The translations under genes were made by a program, and so were the position numbers. This document shows, one piece after another, positions 9,140 to 17,893 of a stretch of 64,000 nt of DNA. The notes below the pieces were generated by a model that saw only the letters and a list, made by a program, of their open reading frames with translations, made no database searches and was not told the origin of the DNA. The stretch is from positions 62,001-126,000 of the forward strand of contig NZ_OCTP01000011.1 in NCBI RefSeq assembly GCF_900232825.1. Direction: 5' to 3'. Within the stretch, counting starts at the first letter, position 1. Each line of letters starts with the position of its first letter. Source of the DNA: Anaerococcus sp. Marseille-P3625. GTDB taxonomy: Bacteria; Bacillota; Clostridia; Tissierellales; Peptoniphilaceae.

Positions 9140-10072
9140 ATGATTTATACTGTAACCCTTAACCCTTCAATTGATTTATTGGTTGAATTGGAAAATCTAA
9201 ATTTAGGTCAATATAACAATATAAAATATGAAACAACTCTTCCAGGTGGAAAGGCCCTAAATGTTTCAAGAATCCTTTCAGCTCTTAGAATTCCTTCAAT
9301 AGCTACAGGTTTTGTGGGTGGATTTCAAGGTATGTTTATCAAAGATTGGCTAGAAAAAGAAAAAATCCAAGCCGATTTTGTAGAAATGAAAAATGTTAAC
9401 AGAACAAATATAAAAATTTTTGAAAACAAAAGAGAAAGTGTAATAAATTTTCCAGGCCCTAAAATTTCTTCACAAGAAGTTAACGAATTGCTTTATTATT
9501 TATCCAGAGTTAGAGAAGGCGATACTCTTATTTTTGGTGGATCTGTCCCACCTATGGAAGAAAATAGAGATGTTGAAATTTATGACAGATTAGTTTCTGT
9601 TGCCACGTCAAATAAGGCTGATTTTGTAGCTGATGTTCCAAGTAAGTATCTTTTAAATATGGTTAAGGAAAAACCTCTACTAATCAAACCAAATGGAGAA
9701 GACATTGCTGAAATCTTTGGAGTTGAAATTAAAGAGAAAAAAGATTACATTCCTTACGGCAAAAAACTTCAAGAAATGGGAGCAAAAAATGTAATTATTT
9801 CCTACGGTTCTCAAGGTTCCATGCTTTTTGCTGAAGATAAGGTTTATGCTTCAAATAAAATTGACGATGGTAGAGAAATTGTAAATACAACAGCTTGTAG
9901 AGATGCGATGATTGCTGGATTTTTGGGAAATTTGGTAAAAGATAATAATCCACTAGAAGCCTACAAAGTTTCAATTGCTGCAGCAAGTGCAACTGCTAGA
10001 GTTCTCGACTTGCCAAGTCATGATGAGATTATGGGAATGTTAAAATATGTTACAGTTGATGAAATAGAATAA
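9140..10072 (+). CDS. PfkB-family sugar-phosphate kinase (1-phosphofructokinase / tagatose-6-phosphate kinase type)
   Basis: Likely phosphorylates fructose 1-phosphate or tagatose 6-phosphate with ATP. The 310-residue frame begins with TVTLNPSIDLLVEL and has GGKALNVSRIL (PfkB signature 1 region), both typical of the FruK/LacC branch. Signature 2, normally GAGD followed by A/S and M, reads A252-C253-R254-D255 here: the catalytic Asp is kept but the glycines of the anion hole are not. It follows murF by 9 bases with AAGGAG. No PTS or fruR neighbour is present, so the substrate cannot be decided. A terminator follows. Confidence 0.8.
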   Translation: MIYTVTLNPSIDLLVELENLNLGQYNNIKYETTLPGGKALNVSRILSALRIPSIATGFVGGFQGMFIKDWLEKEKIQADFVEMKNVNRTNIKIFENKRESVINFPGPKISSQEVNELLYYLSRVREGDTLIFGGSVPPMEENRDVEIYDRLVSVATSNKADFVADVPSKYLLNMVKEKPLLIKPNGEDIAEIFGVEIKEKKDYIPYGKKLQEMGAKNVIISYGSQGSMLFAEDKVYASNKIDDGREIVNTTACRDAMIAGFLGNLVKDNNPLEAYKVSIAAASATARVLDLPSHDEIMGMLKYVTVDEIE

Positions 10073-10080
10073 GAATTTAA

Positions 10081-10117
10081 AAGATCTCCCTTAATTTTAA
10101 GAGAGATCTTATTTTTT
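10081..10117. terminator. Intrinsic terminator between pfkB and udp
   Basis: AAGATCTC (10081-10088) pairs with GAGATCTT (10103-10110), followed by ATTTTTT on the plus strand. It ends the ddl-murF-pfkB unit and may also serve the converging udp transcript. Confidence 0.8.
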
Positions 10118-10131
10118 ATCTTTAAAAGCTC

Positions 10132-10905
10132 CTATTTGTTTTTATCATCTTCTATTAAATATTCTAGAGCTTTAATGGCAACTTTTATAGGAATTTCCGT
10201 ATCGTGAACGACAGGATTTTCCAAATTTTCTTTTTCTCTTTCTTGGTTAGCTACAACCAAAAAGCAAGCGCCACACCTAACTTTTAGATAGTGGCTTACC
10301 GTAAATAAGGCTGCAGATTCCATTTCGCTTGCTAGAGCTCCTAATTTTTTCCAAGCTTGCCATTTATTATTTAGTTCATAGGAAATAGGCATTTTATCTG
10401 CTTCATGTTGACCATAAAAAGAATCCTTGCACTGAACAACTCCCAAATGACTATTTTGTTTTAGACTATCGGATGCTTTTTTTAGGGTACTTGTAACTAA
10501 AAAATCACTTACAGCAGGAAATTCTATAGGCGCATATTCTTTGCTAGTTCCTTCAGCTCTTATAGCAGCATTAGCTATGACTATGTCGCCACTTTTTACA
10601 TCAAGACTAATTCCTCCACAAGTTCCAACTCTAATAAAAGTGTGTGCTCCTATTTTTGTAAGTTCTTCCATGGCTATAGCTGCTGAAGGTCCTCCTATGC
10701 CAGTTGATGTTACTGAAACTTTTTCTCCATTTAAAAATCCTGTATAGGTCACATATTCTCTATTATCAGCCACTAATTTTGCATTTTCAAAATGCTCTGC
10801 AATTTTTTTGCTTCTTTTTGGATCTCCTGGCAAAATTACGTATTTACCGATATCATTACTATCTAAATTTATATGGTATTGTTTGTTATTCTCGCTATAG
10901 TTCAT
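10132..10905 (-). CDS. udp: Uridine phosphorylase (nucleoside phosphorylase family 1)
   Basis: Phosphorolysis of uridine to uracil and ribose 1-phosphate in pyrimidine salvage. The 257 residues contain the nucleoside phosphorylase phosphate-binding [11 protein letters not shown] near residue 27, the GxGG segment [18 protein letters not shown], the uridine-phosphorylase-like KDSFYGQHE and the nucleoside-contacting [10 protein letters not shown]. It lies 3 bases after the dCMP deaminase gene. The five-gene operon therefore ends with two pyrimidine-nucleotide enzymes. Confidence 0.88.
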   Translation of the reverse strand: MNYSENNKQYHINLDSNDIGKYVILPGDPKRSKKIAEHFENAKLVADNREYVTYTGFLNGEKVSVTSTGIGGPSAAIAMEELTKIGAHTFIRVGTCGGISLDVKSGDIVIANAAIRAEGTSKEYAPIEFPAVSDFLVTSTLKKASDSLKQNSHLGVVQCKDSFYGQHEADKMPISYELNNKWQAWKKLGALASEMESAALFTVSHYLKVRCGACFLVVANQEREKENLENPVVHDTEIPIKVAIKALEYLIEDDKNK

Positions 10906-10908
10906 TGT

Positions 10909-11355
10909 TTACTTCTCCATAGGCAAATCAATTTTTATATAAGGAATCTCATTTCTTTCAAGCAATTCTTTTGCATAATCATCAACCCTATAAGCGTTGT
11001 TATAATATATTTTGCTAATTCCAGCTTGAATCAAGCTTTTTGTGCAATTTAGACAGGGAAAATGGGTCACATAAGCTATACAACCATTTACAGAAATTCC
11101 TTCCTTGGCACAATATAAAAGTGCATTCATTTCTGCATGGATTGTCGCTATGCAATGGCCATCTCTCATGGTGTGTCCTATTTCATCGCAATGAGGATTG
11201 CCTTTTATAGATCCATTATAACCAGTGCTTACAATTCTATTTTCCTTATTTACAATTACACAACCTACATAAGCTCTATCGCAAGTACCTCTTTGTGAAA
11301 CTGTCATAGCAAGATTCATAAAATATTCTTGCCAGCTTAACCTATCCTTTGCCAT
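10909..11355 (-). CDS. Deoxycytidylate (dCMP) deaminase
   Basis: Zinc-dependent conversion of dCMP to dUMP for thymidylate synthesis; ComEB-like. The 148 residues contain the cytidine deaminase zinc motif in two parts, HAEMNALL (His ligand and catalytic Glu) and PCLNC (two Cys ligands). The family start LSWQEYFMNLA and the GTCDRAYVGCVIV segment are also present. It lies 9 bases downstream of the ABC permease gene and 3 bases upstream of udp on the same strand. Confidence 0.92.
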   Translation of the reverse strand: MAKDRLSWQEYFMNLAMTVSQRGTCDRAYVGCVIVNKENRIVSTGYNGSIKGNPHCDEIGHTMRDGHCIATIHAEMNALLYCAKEGISVNGCIAYVTHFPCLNCTKSLIQAGISKIYYNNAYRVDDYAKELLERNEIPYIKIDLPMEK

Positions 11356-11364
11356 AATTACTCC

Positions 11365-12624
11365 TTAAAATTTAAGTCTAACTTTAAACAAAACATCAAA
11401 TAATTTATAACTTAACAATAGGCCTAAGCCATATATTATTAAGTTCAATAACAAATTATATGGGCCTACAACTACGCTCATCAAAAAATAAATAATTGAT
11501 GTTAGTGATAAGATACCAAGGGTTTTTGCTATAATGCTAACTGGCTTTGAAATTATCATCAATCCAGATTTTTCGGAAGATATTTTACTATTAACTCCAT
11601 AGGCCAAAATTGCCCATAATATTGCTATTATCAAAAATCCAGCAATTGATAGATAAGATTTATTAACATTAAAGACTATTTCAAAAGGCTTTAAAATTTC
11701 CGGTAAATTATTTGCTATATTATTATAATTTTCAGAAAAATCATAGGCTACATTCTTATTAAATATTGAAATCATCACAAATATCAAAGTTTTTACAAGT
11801 CTAAAGGAGCCTATGGCTATAATTGATAGTCCAAGGTGTCCTATGAAATTACCAGCTATCATTCCCAAAGCTACTGCAAAAATACTTGTTGCAAAAAACA
11901 TCAAAAGCATTTTAGAAATTGTTTCTAGACCTATTAAACTTATTAATGGTCCCCAATCAGATGCTTTCATAAGTCCCATACCTATAAGGTAATTAATCAA
12001 AAATATGCTTAGTCCAAAGATAAAAACCATGATACTTTTCATGACTATTTCATCCTTTTTTCTCCAAGGAAACATACAAGTAAATTCGTAATAAGGTAAA
12101 GACTCTTCAAGACTTGTAACTAGAATTGCTATTATGAATATGAAAAAACATATTGGCAACGTCAAATCCTCAATGTAATTTCCGCCATAGGAATTTTCTA
12201 CTTTGTTTCCCCCATAATCTTTCCAAGTTGTAAGGTAATTATTATAAGTATAGTAAGGTTGTGTTATTAAATAATAATCTTCACCAAATTCTTTTTGGAA
12301 ATTCTCCATATTTTTTTGAAATTCTTGCTCGTCAACTTTTTGAAGCTCTTCATTTTCTTTTAACTTATATTTTTCTTGGTATGTTTTTGCGATTTCTTCT
12401 GCTTGACTTAAAAATTCCTTGTCAATTTTTCTGTTTTTTAATTTGAAACTTATATTTGTTGCATTTGCCATTTCATTTATGGATTCTTTGAAATTTTTGG
12501 AGTCAACATCCAAGCCATTTTTTAATCCCAAACCGTTGGCAAGAGCCACCAAAATTGATATTAGCAAAATCCATATGCCAAATCTTTTCATGGTAATTCT
12601 AAACAATTTCTTAAAATCACTCAT
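11365..12624 (-). CDS. ABC transporter permease (ABC-2/YtrC-type)
   Basis: Membrane part of the exporter encoded with the upstream ATPase. The 419 residues have one N-terminal helix (about 12-32), a large extracytoplasmic charged segment (about 35-150) and then six or more hydrophobic helices to the C-terminus. This is the topology of ABC-2-like permeases regulated by YtrA-type GntR repressors. Its start overlaps the stop of the ATPase by 4 bases (ATGA). The substrate is unknown; related systems sense wall-active antibiotics. Confidence 0.75.
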   Translation of the reverse strand: MSDFKKLFRITMKRFGIWILLISILVALANGLGLKNGLDVDSKNFKESINEMANATNISFKLKNRKIDKEFLSQAEEIAKTYQEKYKLKENEELQKVDEQEFQKNMENFQKEFGEDYYLITQPYYTYNNYLTTWKDYGGNKVENSYGGNYIEDLTLPICFFIFIIAILVTSLEESLPYYEFTCMFPWRKKDEIVMKSIMVFIFGLSIFLINYLIGMGLMKASDWGPLISLIGLETISKMLLMFFATSIFAVALGMIAGNFIGHLGLSIIAIGSFRLVKTLIFVMISIFNKNVAYDFSENYNNIANNLPEILKPFEIVFNVNKSYLSIAGFLIIAILWAILAYGVNSKISSEKSGLMIISKPVSIIAKTLGILSLTSIIYFLMSVVVGPYNLLLNLIIYGLGLLLSYKLFDVLFKVRLKF

Positions 12625-13487
12625 TTTCTTGCTCCTTCTTCTAAATAGAAATAATCTTCTACTTTGATTTCCAAATTGTCATATTGAACGACATTTTCAT
12701 TAGCCAAGATCTTTTCTAAGTCTTCTTTCTTTGAATCAATAAGCAAAGTATACACCCTGCCAATATTAGAAAGTATAATCGCTTTTTCTTTTATTTCATT
12801 AGGCAAGTCATCTTTAACGACAAGTTGGATTTTGTGCAAGTTGAGATTATTTTCTTCTGAAGTTGATGATAATTTTCCATCTTTGCTTAGATATAAAATA
12901 TTATCACATATTCCAGTTAGATCTGACAATTCGTGACTTGAAGCAAAAACTGCACATCCCTTATCCTTGGCATCTAGCAAATAATTGGTTATAAGTCTTT
13001 TATTTATTACATCCATGCCATCGAGAATTTCATCTATCAAAATAACTTTTGTGTTACTTGCAAGAACTGTTATAAGTCCCAAAAGATTTTTTTCGCCCTT
13101 GGAGAAATTTCTCACAGATTGGTTTAAATTTATATTATTTTTAGCTATTTCACTTACAAAAAACTCCCTATCAAAATTAGGATACAAAATCTCATAAAAA
13201 TCCGGAATATTTTTTACCTTATTATAATCAAAATAATCAAATCTATCTGGCAAATATGCTATATGCTCAATTGTTTTAGGATTGATTTCCAAAGAATTTC
13301 CACAAATCTTAACTTTGCCTGAATCGTGCTTATAAATTCCAACTATTATTTTTAGCAAAGTCGTCTTACCAGATCCATTTCTTCCGACAAGACCTGTGAT
13401 ATTTCCCTCATCAAGCTTAAAAGAAATATTATCTAAAACTTTTTTCTCATCAAAAGACTTGTTTAAATTAATAACCTCAACGAGCAT
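12621..13487 (-). CDS. ABC transporter ATP-binding protein (YtrB-like)
   Basis: Energises the adjacent permease. The 288 residues show a Walker A GRNGSGKTT near residue 35, an ABC signature in the variant form NFSKGEKN, a Walker B VILIDEILDGMD and the H-loop SSHEL. The signature has lost the usual second Gly (SGG to SKG), as in many YtrB/BcrA-type subunits. It overlaps the GntR gene by 11 bases and the permease by 4, so the three are translationally coupled. Confidence 0.88.
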   Translation of the reverse strand: MLVEVINLNKSFDEKKVLDNISFKLDEGNITGLVGRNGSGKTTLLKIIVGIYKHDSGKVKICGNSLEINPKTIEHIAYLPDRFDYFDYNKVKNIPDFYEILYPNFDREFFVSEIAKNNINLNQSVRNFSKGEKNLLGLITVLASNTKVILIDEILDGMDVINKRLITNYLLDAKDKGCAVFASSHELSDLTGICDNILYLSKDGKLSSTSEENNLNLHKIQLVVKDDLPNEIKEKAIILSNIGRVYTLLIDSKKEDLEKILANENVVQYDNLEIKVEDYFYLEEGARK

Positions 13488-13848
13488 TTATATCACCTGC
13501 TTTTTTATAAAGTTTAGTAACATCATCTAAAGTGATGCCTAAGTATCTTGCTTCTATCAGATCATCTTGAAGTTTTTTCATCATTTCATCAATTCTTGCG
13601 CTAATTTTTGTATCGTCAAAGGATATAAAAGTTCCAATTCCAGTTTTCGTTTCTATAATCCCTTGCCTATCAAGCTCTCTAAATGCTTTTGAAACCGTAG
13701 CTTGGTTAATTAGAAGTTCTCTTGAAAGTTCCCTAACAGAAGGAAATTTATCTCCATTTCTAAAATATCCCTTGGCTATAGCTAATTTCGTCTGTTCTAC
13801 CAATTGCATATAAAGAGGCGTATCTGAATTAGGATTTAAATCAAACAA
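13477..13848 (-). CDS. GntR-family transcriptional regulator (YtrA subfamily)
   Basis: Small repressor expected to control its own ABC-transporter operon. The 123 residues comprise a winged helix (about 5-75: PLYMQLVEQTKLAIAKG, FPSVRELSRELLINQATVSK, GIIETKTGIGTF) and a short C-terminal helical tail, the YtrA layout with no ligand domain. I chose a TTG start at 13848 because GGAGG lies exactly 7 bases upstream. The longer frame from ATG 13884 would start about 9 bases after the promoter and lacks a ribosome binding site. Confidence 0.85.
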   Translation of the reverse strand: MFDLNPNSDTPLYMQLVEQTKLAIAKGYFRNGDKFPSVRELSRELLINQATVSKAFRELDRQGIIETKTGIGTFISFDDTKISARIDEMMKKLQDDLIEARYLGITLDDVTKLYKKAGDINAR

Positions 13849-13899
13849 AATATTACCTCCATAAATCGTTTTGTGCAACACCATACACTATTAGTATAA

Positions 13900-13927
13900 A
13901 TTATATTATTTTTACCAACTTTGTCAA
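13900..13927 (-). promoter_or_regulatory. Consensus promoter of the gntR-ABC-dcd-udp operon
   Basis: Minus-strand TTGACA (13927-13922) and TATAAT (13905-13900) are spaced by 16 bases. Just downstream a small dyad (ATAC, seven bases, GTAT, within 13883-13897) covers the expected start point and is a candidate operator for the GntR protein. Confidence 0.75.
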
Positions 13928-13930
13928 TAC

Positions 13931-13979
13931 TTTAAATAAAAAACCACATATCTATAGGAATTTCTATAAATATATGGTT
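13931..13979 (-). terminator. Terminator after cardiolipin synthase
   Basis: An AT-rich hairpin (AACCATATAT near 13970-13979 on the minus strand, pairing with ATATGTGGTT near 13942-13951) is followed by a T run on the minus strand (plus 13935-13941). It follows the cls stop codon at 13985. Confidence 0.65.
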
Positions 13980-13984
13980 AATTT

Positions 13985-15577
13985 TTAAAATAAAGTTGCA
14001 AAGGGTTTGGCTACAAAGCCTATTGCCTTTTCTATTGGAGAAATATTTGCTAAATCTTCCAAGTTAATCTCAGTAGCTATATTAAAGAAAACATCAAAAT
14101 CCTCTCTCATTTGACTAATAGCTTTAGTTTCATTCATCAAAACTCCGCACTCGTAATTTAAATAAAGAGCTCGATAATCAAGATTAATTGTTCCTACAAA
14201 GCCAGACGAATCATCTGATAACCAAGTTTTGGAATGGCAAAATCCTGGCGTGTACTCATAAATTTTGACTCCATTTTCCAAAAGCTGTTTGTAATGAGTT
14301 TTTGCAAGGGCAAAGGCTATTTTTTTATCTGGAATATGAGGCAAGCAAATTCTAACATCTATACCTCTTTTAGAAGCATTGATCATTGTTAAGATAATTT
14401 GATCTTCTAAAATCAAATAAGGACTCATCATATAAACGTAGTCTTTGGAATTTTCAATAATGCTTAAAAGTGCATTTTTCCCATAATCTTCCTTATCTTT
14501 AGGGCTATCACCAAATGGTAAAACATATCCTTCAGCCTTGCTATCAAAGTATTTTGGCAAATATCTGGAAAAATCTTCCATTTCATCTAAGGTTGAATTC
14601 CACATTTGTAAAAACATTATGGTAAAAGATTCAACAGCTGAACCATCTAGTCTTAGTCCGCAATCTTTCCAATGGCCAAATCTTTCGAAAACATTTATAT
14701 ATTCATCAGCAATATTTATCCCACCTGTAAAGGCGATTTTATTATCTATTACAAATATTTTTCTGTGATCTCTATTGTTATAATATGTTGAAACTATAGG
14801 AATCATAGGTGAAAAAACTCTGCATTTAATGCCCAAAGATTCCATTTGCTCTCTAAAATCAGATTTAACTCTTATCAAGGAATTTGTTCCATCATACAAA
14901 AGTCTAACCTCAACTCCCTCTTGAACTTTTTTTACCAATTCTTCAAGTATGCTGCCCCACATATGACCATAATCTATGATGAAAATTTCTATGAAAATAA
15001 AATCTTTGGCAGATCTAATTGCAGTTAATATATCAGCAAACACATCTTCACCTACTGGGTAATACTTTGTAGATGTATTATTATAAGTTACAAATCCTCC
15101 GGCATCATAAAAGAAGTTACTTACATTGTAAACTTTTTTCTTATTTTCCTTCAAATAATAATTTAAGTTTGAATCCCTATTATAATACTTTCTGCCTGCT
15201 TCTTCTAATCTTGTAACTTTTTCTTGTTCTTTTTTATGACCAATGCTAAAATGATCTAATAAAAATACTGCGCTGGCAAAAGTTGGCCAAATGGCTATAA
15301 GCATAAACCAAGAGAGTTTATAAGATGGGTTAATAGAATTCATATTAAGAATTATTAACATTATAAGCGCCCTTAAAACCGTATCGCCTCCCAACAATAC
15401 TGATGGTTCGATGTCTATATACCAATATAAGTAAAAAATAAGAGCAAGTTGTAAAAGCACCAAAATTATGAAGACTCCAGCACGGCTAAAAAACAAAGAA
15501 ATCAAAGACTTTTTTGTTTTTTTCACATACTTATTTTCATTAACTTTTTCTATAATATTTAAAGCTTCATCTTTCAT
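13985..15577 (-). CDS. cls: Cardiolipin synthase (phospholipase D superfamily)
   Basis: Condenses two phosphatidylglycerol molecules into cardiolipin at the membrane. The 530 residues start with two to three membrane helices (about 28-50, 62-80, 88-108) followed by two PLD domains. The HKD motifs are HRKIFVID (first) and HSKTWLSDDSSG with the following GTINLDYRALYLNYE (second). There is no ribosome binding site ahead of the ATG. The -10 of an extended promoter (TGCTATAAT) ends 7 bases before it, so the mRNA may be leaderless. It is divergent from the pyridoxine kinase gene. Confidence 0.93.
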   Translation of the reverse strand: MKDEALNIIEKVNENKYVKKTKKSLISLFFSRAGVFIILVLLQLALIFYLYWYIDIEPSVLLGGDTVLRALIMLIILNMNSINPSYKLSWFMLIAIWPTFASAVFLLDHFSIGHKKEQEKVTRLEEAGRKYYNRDSNLNYYLKENKKKVYNVSNFFYDAGGFVTYNNTSTKYYPVGEDVFADILTAIRSAKDFIFIEIFIIDYGHMWGSILEELVKKVQEGVEVRLLYDGTNSLIRVKSDFREQMESLGIKCRVFSPMIPIVSTYYNNRDHRKIFVIDNKIAFTGGINIADEYINVFERFGHWKDCGLRLDGSAVESFTIMFLQMWNSTLDEMEDFSRYLPKYFDSKAEGYVLPFGDSPKDKEDYGKNALLSIIENSKDYVYMMSPYLILEDQIILTMINASKRGIDVRICLPHIPDKKIAFALAKTHYKQLLENGVKIYEYTPGFCHSKTWLSDDSSGFVGTINLDYRALYLNYECGVLMNETKAISQMREDFDVFFNIATEINLEDLANISPIEKAIGFVAKPFATLF

Positions 15578-15583
15578 AATTTA

Positions 15584-15592
15584 ATTATAGCA
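15584..15592 (-). promoter_or_regulatory. Extended -10 promoter of cls
   Basis: Minus-strand TGCTATAAT spans 15592-15584. Transcription would begin at about 15577, the first base of the ATG of cls. On the plus strand a separate TATAAT (15625-15630) probably serves the divergent kinase gene. Confidence 0.5.
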
Positions 15593-15659
15593 AATTTTTG
15601 CCTTTAAGTTAACAAAAAAAAGATTATAATCAATAATGTAAGTTTTAAGGAGTTAATAA

Positions 15660-16433
15660 ATGAGTAAAATTTTACTTATAAATGATTTTGTTTCAAAAGG
15701 AAAAATTGCTGGAAATATAATGGATGCTTATTTATCTTATAAGCTTCACCAATGCTATTTTTTGCCAACAGCTTTGATATCCCACAACTTTTCTTTGGGC
15801 AATATTGCAAAGCTAGATACAAGCTCTTATATCAAAGATTGTCTTGATAGTTGGGATAAACTTGGCTTTACTTTTGATATTATATTTATAGGATATGTCG
15901 AAAATAAAAAACAAAAAGATTTAATAATTGATTATATAAATAAAATTAAGTATAATCCTCTAATTGTCTTAGATCCGATTATGGGAGATAATGGCAAATT
16001 ATATAAGAACGTAAATAACGATAAGCTAGAAATATACAAAGATTTGCTACAAATCGCCCATATTATTATTCCAAATTCTACAGAAGCTAAATTTTTGGGT
16101 CTTTGTGATTTTGATAAACTCTTAGCTACAAATAAAAAATATTTGATAACAAGCCTTGATTGTGAAAATAAGCCCTACAATTTAGTAATTGATAAAGATT
16201 TATATAAAGTTTATTATGATAAAATAGATCTTAACTACGGTGGGACAGGAGATTTATTTGATAGTTTATTTTTGGATTATTACATAAAAACTAAAGATTT
16301 AAAAAAATCTTTGGAACTTACCACAATAGATATTTCTAAAATTCTAAAAATCCAAAAGGAAAAATACGGAAATTATCCATCTCTTGCTATCGAATCAATT
16401 CTTAGTGAAATTTATGGAGGAAAGTATGCTTGA
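15660..16433 (+). CDS. Pyridoxine/pyridoxamine kinase (PdxY/PdxK-like)
   Basis: ATP-dependent phosphorylation of pyridoxal, pyridoxine or pyridoxamine in vitamin B6 salvage. The 257-residue ribokinase-fold protein has LINDFVSKGKIAGNIM at the start, the diagnostic VLDPIMGDNGKLY in the middle, IIPNSTEAKFL, and the catalytic GGTGDLFDSLF near residue 197. AAGGAG precedes the ATG by 7 bases. Its last 8 bases overlap the start of the MATE gene, so the two are coupled; a functional link between them is not obvious. Confidence 0.85.
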   Translation: MSKILLINDFVSKGKIAGNIMDAYLSYKLHQCYFLPTALISHNFSLGNIAKLDTSSYIKDCLDSWDKLGFTFDIIFIGYVENKKQKDLIIDYINKIKYNPLIVLDPIMGDNGKLYKNVNNDKLEIYKDLLQIAHIIIPNSTEAKFLGLCDFDKLLATNKKYLITSLDCENKPYNLVIDKDLYKVYYDKIDLNYGGTGDLFDSLFLDYYIKTKDLKKSLELTTIDISKILKIQKEKYGNYPSLAIESILSEIYGGKYA

Positions 16434-17766
16434 AAAAAAATATTATAAAAGATCTATGGAGATAGCCTGGCCTGCTGTTTTTGAGTCTTTTTTTATAGCA
16501 CTTGCAGGTATGATAGATACATTTATGATAAGTGGCCTTGGACCTTCTGCAGTTGCTGCTGTTGGACTAACCACTCAGCCAAAATTTTTGGCCTTTACAA
16601 TATTTTTTGCAATAACTAGTGCAATATCAGCCTTAGTAGCCAGAAGGCAAGGCGAAGATAATAGGCTAAAAGCCAACCAAACTTTGGTAACAGCGCTTAT
16701 AATTTCTATTATTTTTGCAATTTTAATAACGGTTATTATGATATTTTTTACAGATCCTATTTTAAAATTTGCAGGAAGTGCTGAAGATACTCACCAAATG
16801 GCCAAGGATTATTTTATAGTAATTATGCTTGGAAATATCTTTAATGCCATAGCTTGGTCAATAAATGCTGCTCATAGAGGAGCTGGAGATACTCATACAG
16901 CTTTCATAACCAACGTTGTAGCATCAATTGTAAATATAATTTTTAACTATTTACTCATTCAAGGTAACTTTGGTTTTCCAGCCATGGGAGCAAAAGGTGC
17001 TGCTCTTGCAACAGTTTTAGGTACAGTGGCTGAAACGATTATGTGTATCAAATCTTTAACTAAGAAAAATTCTTATATAAATTTTAAAGAAATGAAAAAA
17101 CTTCCAATAAAAATTGAGAAAGCTATTAGTAAGGAAATTTCAAGACTTTCAACAAATATCTGTGCAGAAATAATGTCAATGAGAATTGGATTTTTCATAA
17201 CAGCCCTAACAGCTGCAAGGCTTGGAACAGAGTTATTTGCTATTCACAATGTAGGAATGAACCTCTTATCACTTTCCTTTTCTTTGGGAGATGGAATGAG
17301 CGTGGCTGTAATAACCCTAACTGGAAATGCCCTAGGTGCCAACAAAAATGATGAAGCCATAAAATATGGCAAGGCCTGCCAGCAAATTGGTTTGTTGATG
17401 AGCCTTCTTATTTCAATAATATTTTTTACCCTAGGAAAGACGATCTTTAGCCTATTTTTTACAGATCCTTCGACAATTGATAAAAGTGCTATAGTCATTA
17501 GATATATTTGGCTTATAGTTTTCATGCAAATCTTACAGGTAATATATGGCGGTTCTTTAAGAGCTGCAGGAGATGTAAGATTTACCTTGCTAGTTGCCAT
17601 AGTTTCAGTAACAATAATAAGATCTCTAGTAACACTTATAACCGTAAATATTTTACATCTTGGTCTTGATGGAATTTGGATAGGAGTTTTAGCCGACCAA
17701 GTTAGTAGATTCCTAGGATTAAGATATAGATTTAATAAAGGAAAATGGGTAGAGCTAAAAATTTAA
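16426..17766 (+). CDS. MATE-family multidrug/Na+ antiporter
   Basis: Exports drugs or metabolites in exchange for Na+ or H+. The 446 residues form about twelve membrane helices in two homologous halves. The first half has the typical AWPAVFESFFIALAGMIDTF and AHRGAGDTHTAF segments and the second half has GASLRAAGDVR-like GGSLRAAGDVRF. The ATG at 16426 is preceded by GGAGG. The frame is open 14 codons further up, but those lie inside the kinase gene. A terminator follows. Confidence 0.92.
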   Translation: MLEKKYYKRSMEIAWPAVFESFFIALAGMIDTFMISGLGPSAVAAVGLTTQPKFLAFTIFFAITSAISALVARRQGEDNRLKANQTLVTALIISIIFAILITVIMIFFTDPILKFAGSAEDTHQMAKDYFIVIMLGNIFNAIAWSINAAHRGAGDTHTAFITNVVASIVNIIFNYLLIQGNFGFPAMGAKGAALATVLGTVAETIMCIKSLTKKNSYINFKEMKKLPIKIEKAISKEISRLSTNICAEIMSMRIGFFITALTAARLGTELFAIHNVGMNLLSLSFSLGDGMSVAVITLTGNALGANKNDEAIKYGKACQQIGLLMSLLISIIFFTLGKTIFSLFFTDPSTIDKSAIVIRYIWLIVFMQILQVIYGGSLRAAGDVRFTLLVAIVSVTIIRSLVTLITVNILHLGLDGIWIGVLADQVSRFLGLRYRFNKGKWVELKI

Positions 17767-17781
17767 TTAAATTTTGAAAAT

Positions 17782-17825
17782 AACTGAATCTAAAAAGTTT
17801 ATCAAGCTTTTCGATTCAGTTTTTC
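17782..17825 (+). terminator. Intrinsic terminator after the MATE gene
   Basis: AACTGAATC (17782-17790) pairs with GATTCAGTT (17813-17821), followed by a short T run. It closes the kinase-MATE unit. Confidence 0.8.
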
Positions 17826-17847
17826 TATGGTCAAAAATCTCTTTTAT

Positions 17848-17856
17848 TGATATAAT
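17848..17856 (+). promoter_or_regulatory. Extended -10 promoter of the S8 peptidase-like gene
   Basis: TGATATAAT at 17848-17856 is an extended -10 located 38 bases before the start codon. No convincing -35 is seen. Confidence 0.5.
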
Positions 17857-17893
17857 CAAATAAAGTAATTTGAAAATCAGAAAGGAAATTTGT

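Noticed and set aside
17244-17600. 118-codon minus-strand open frame inside the MATE gene
   Set aside because: Antisense to a conserved membrane protein; no start signal.
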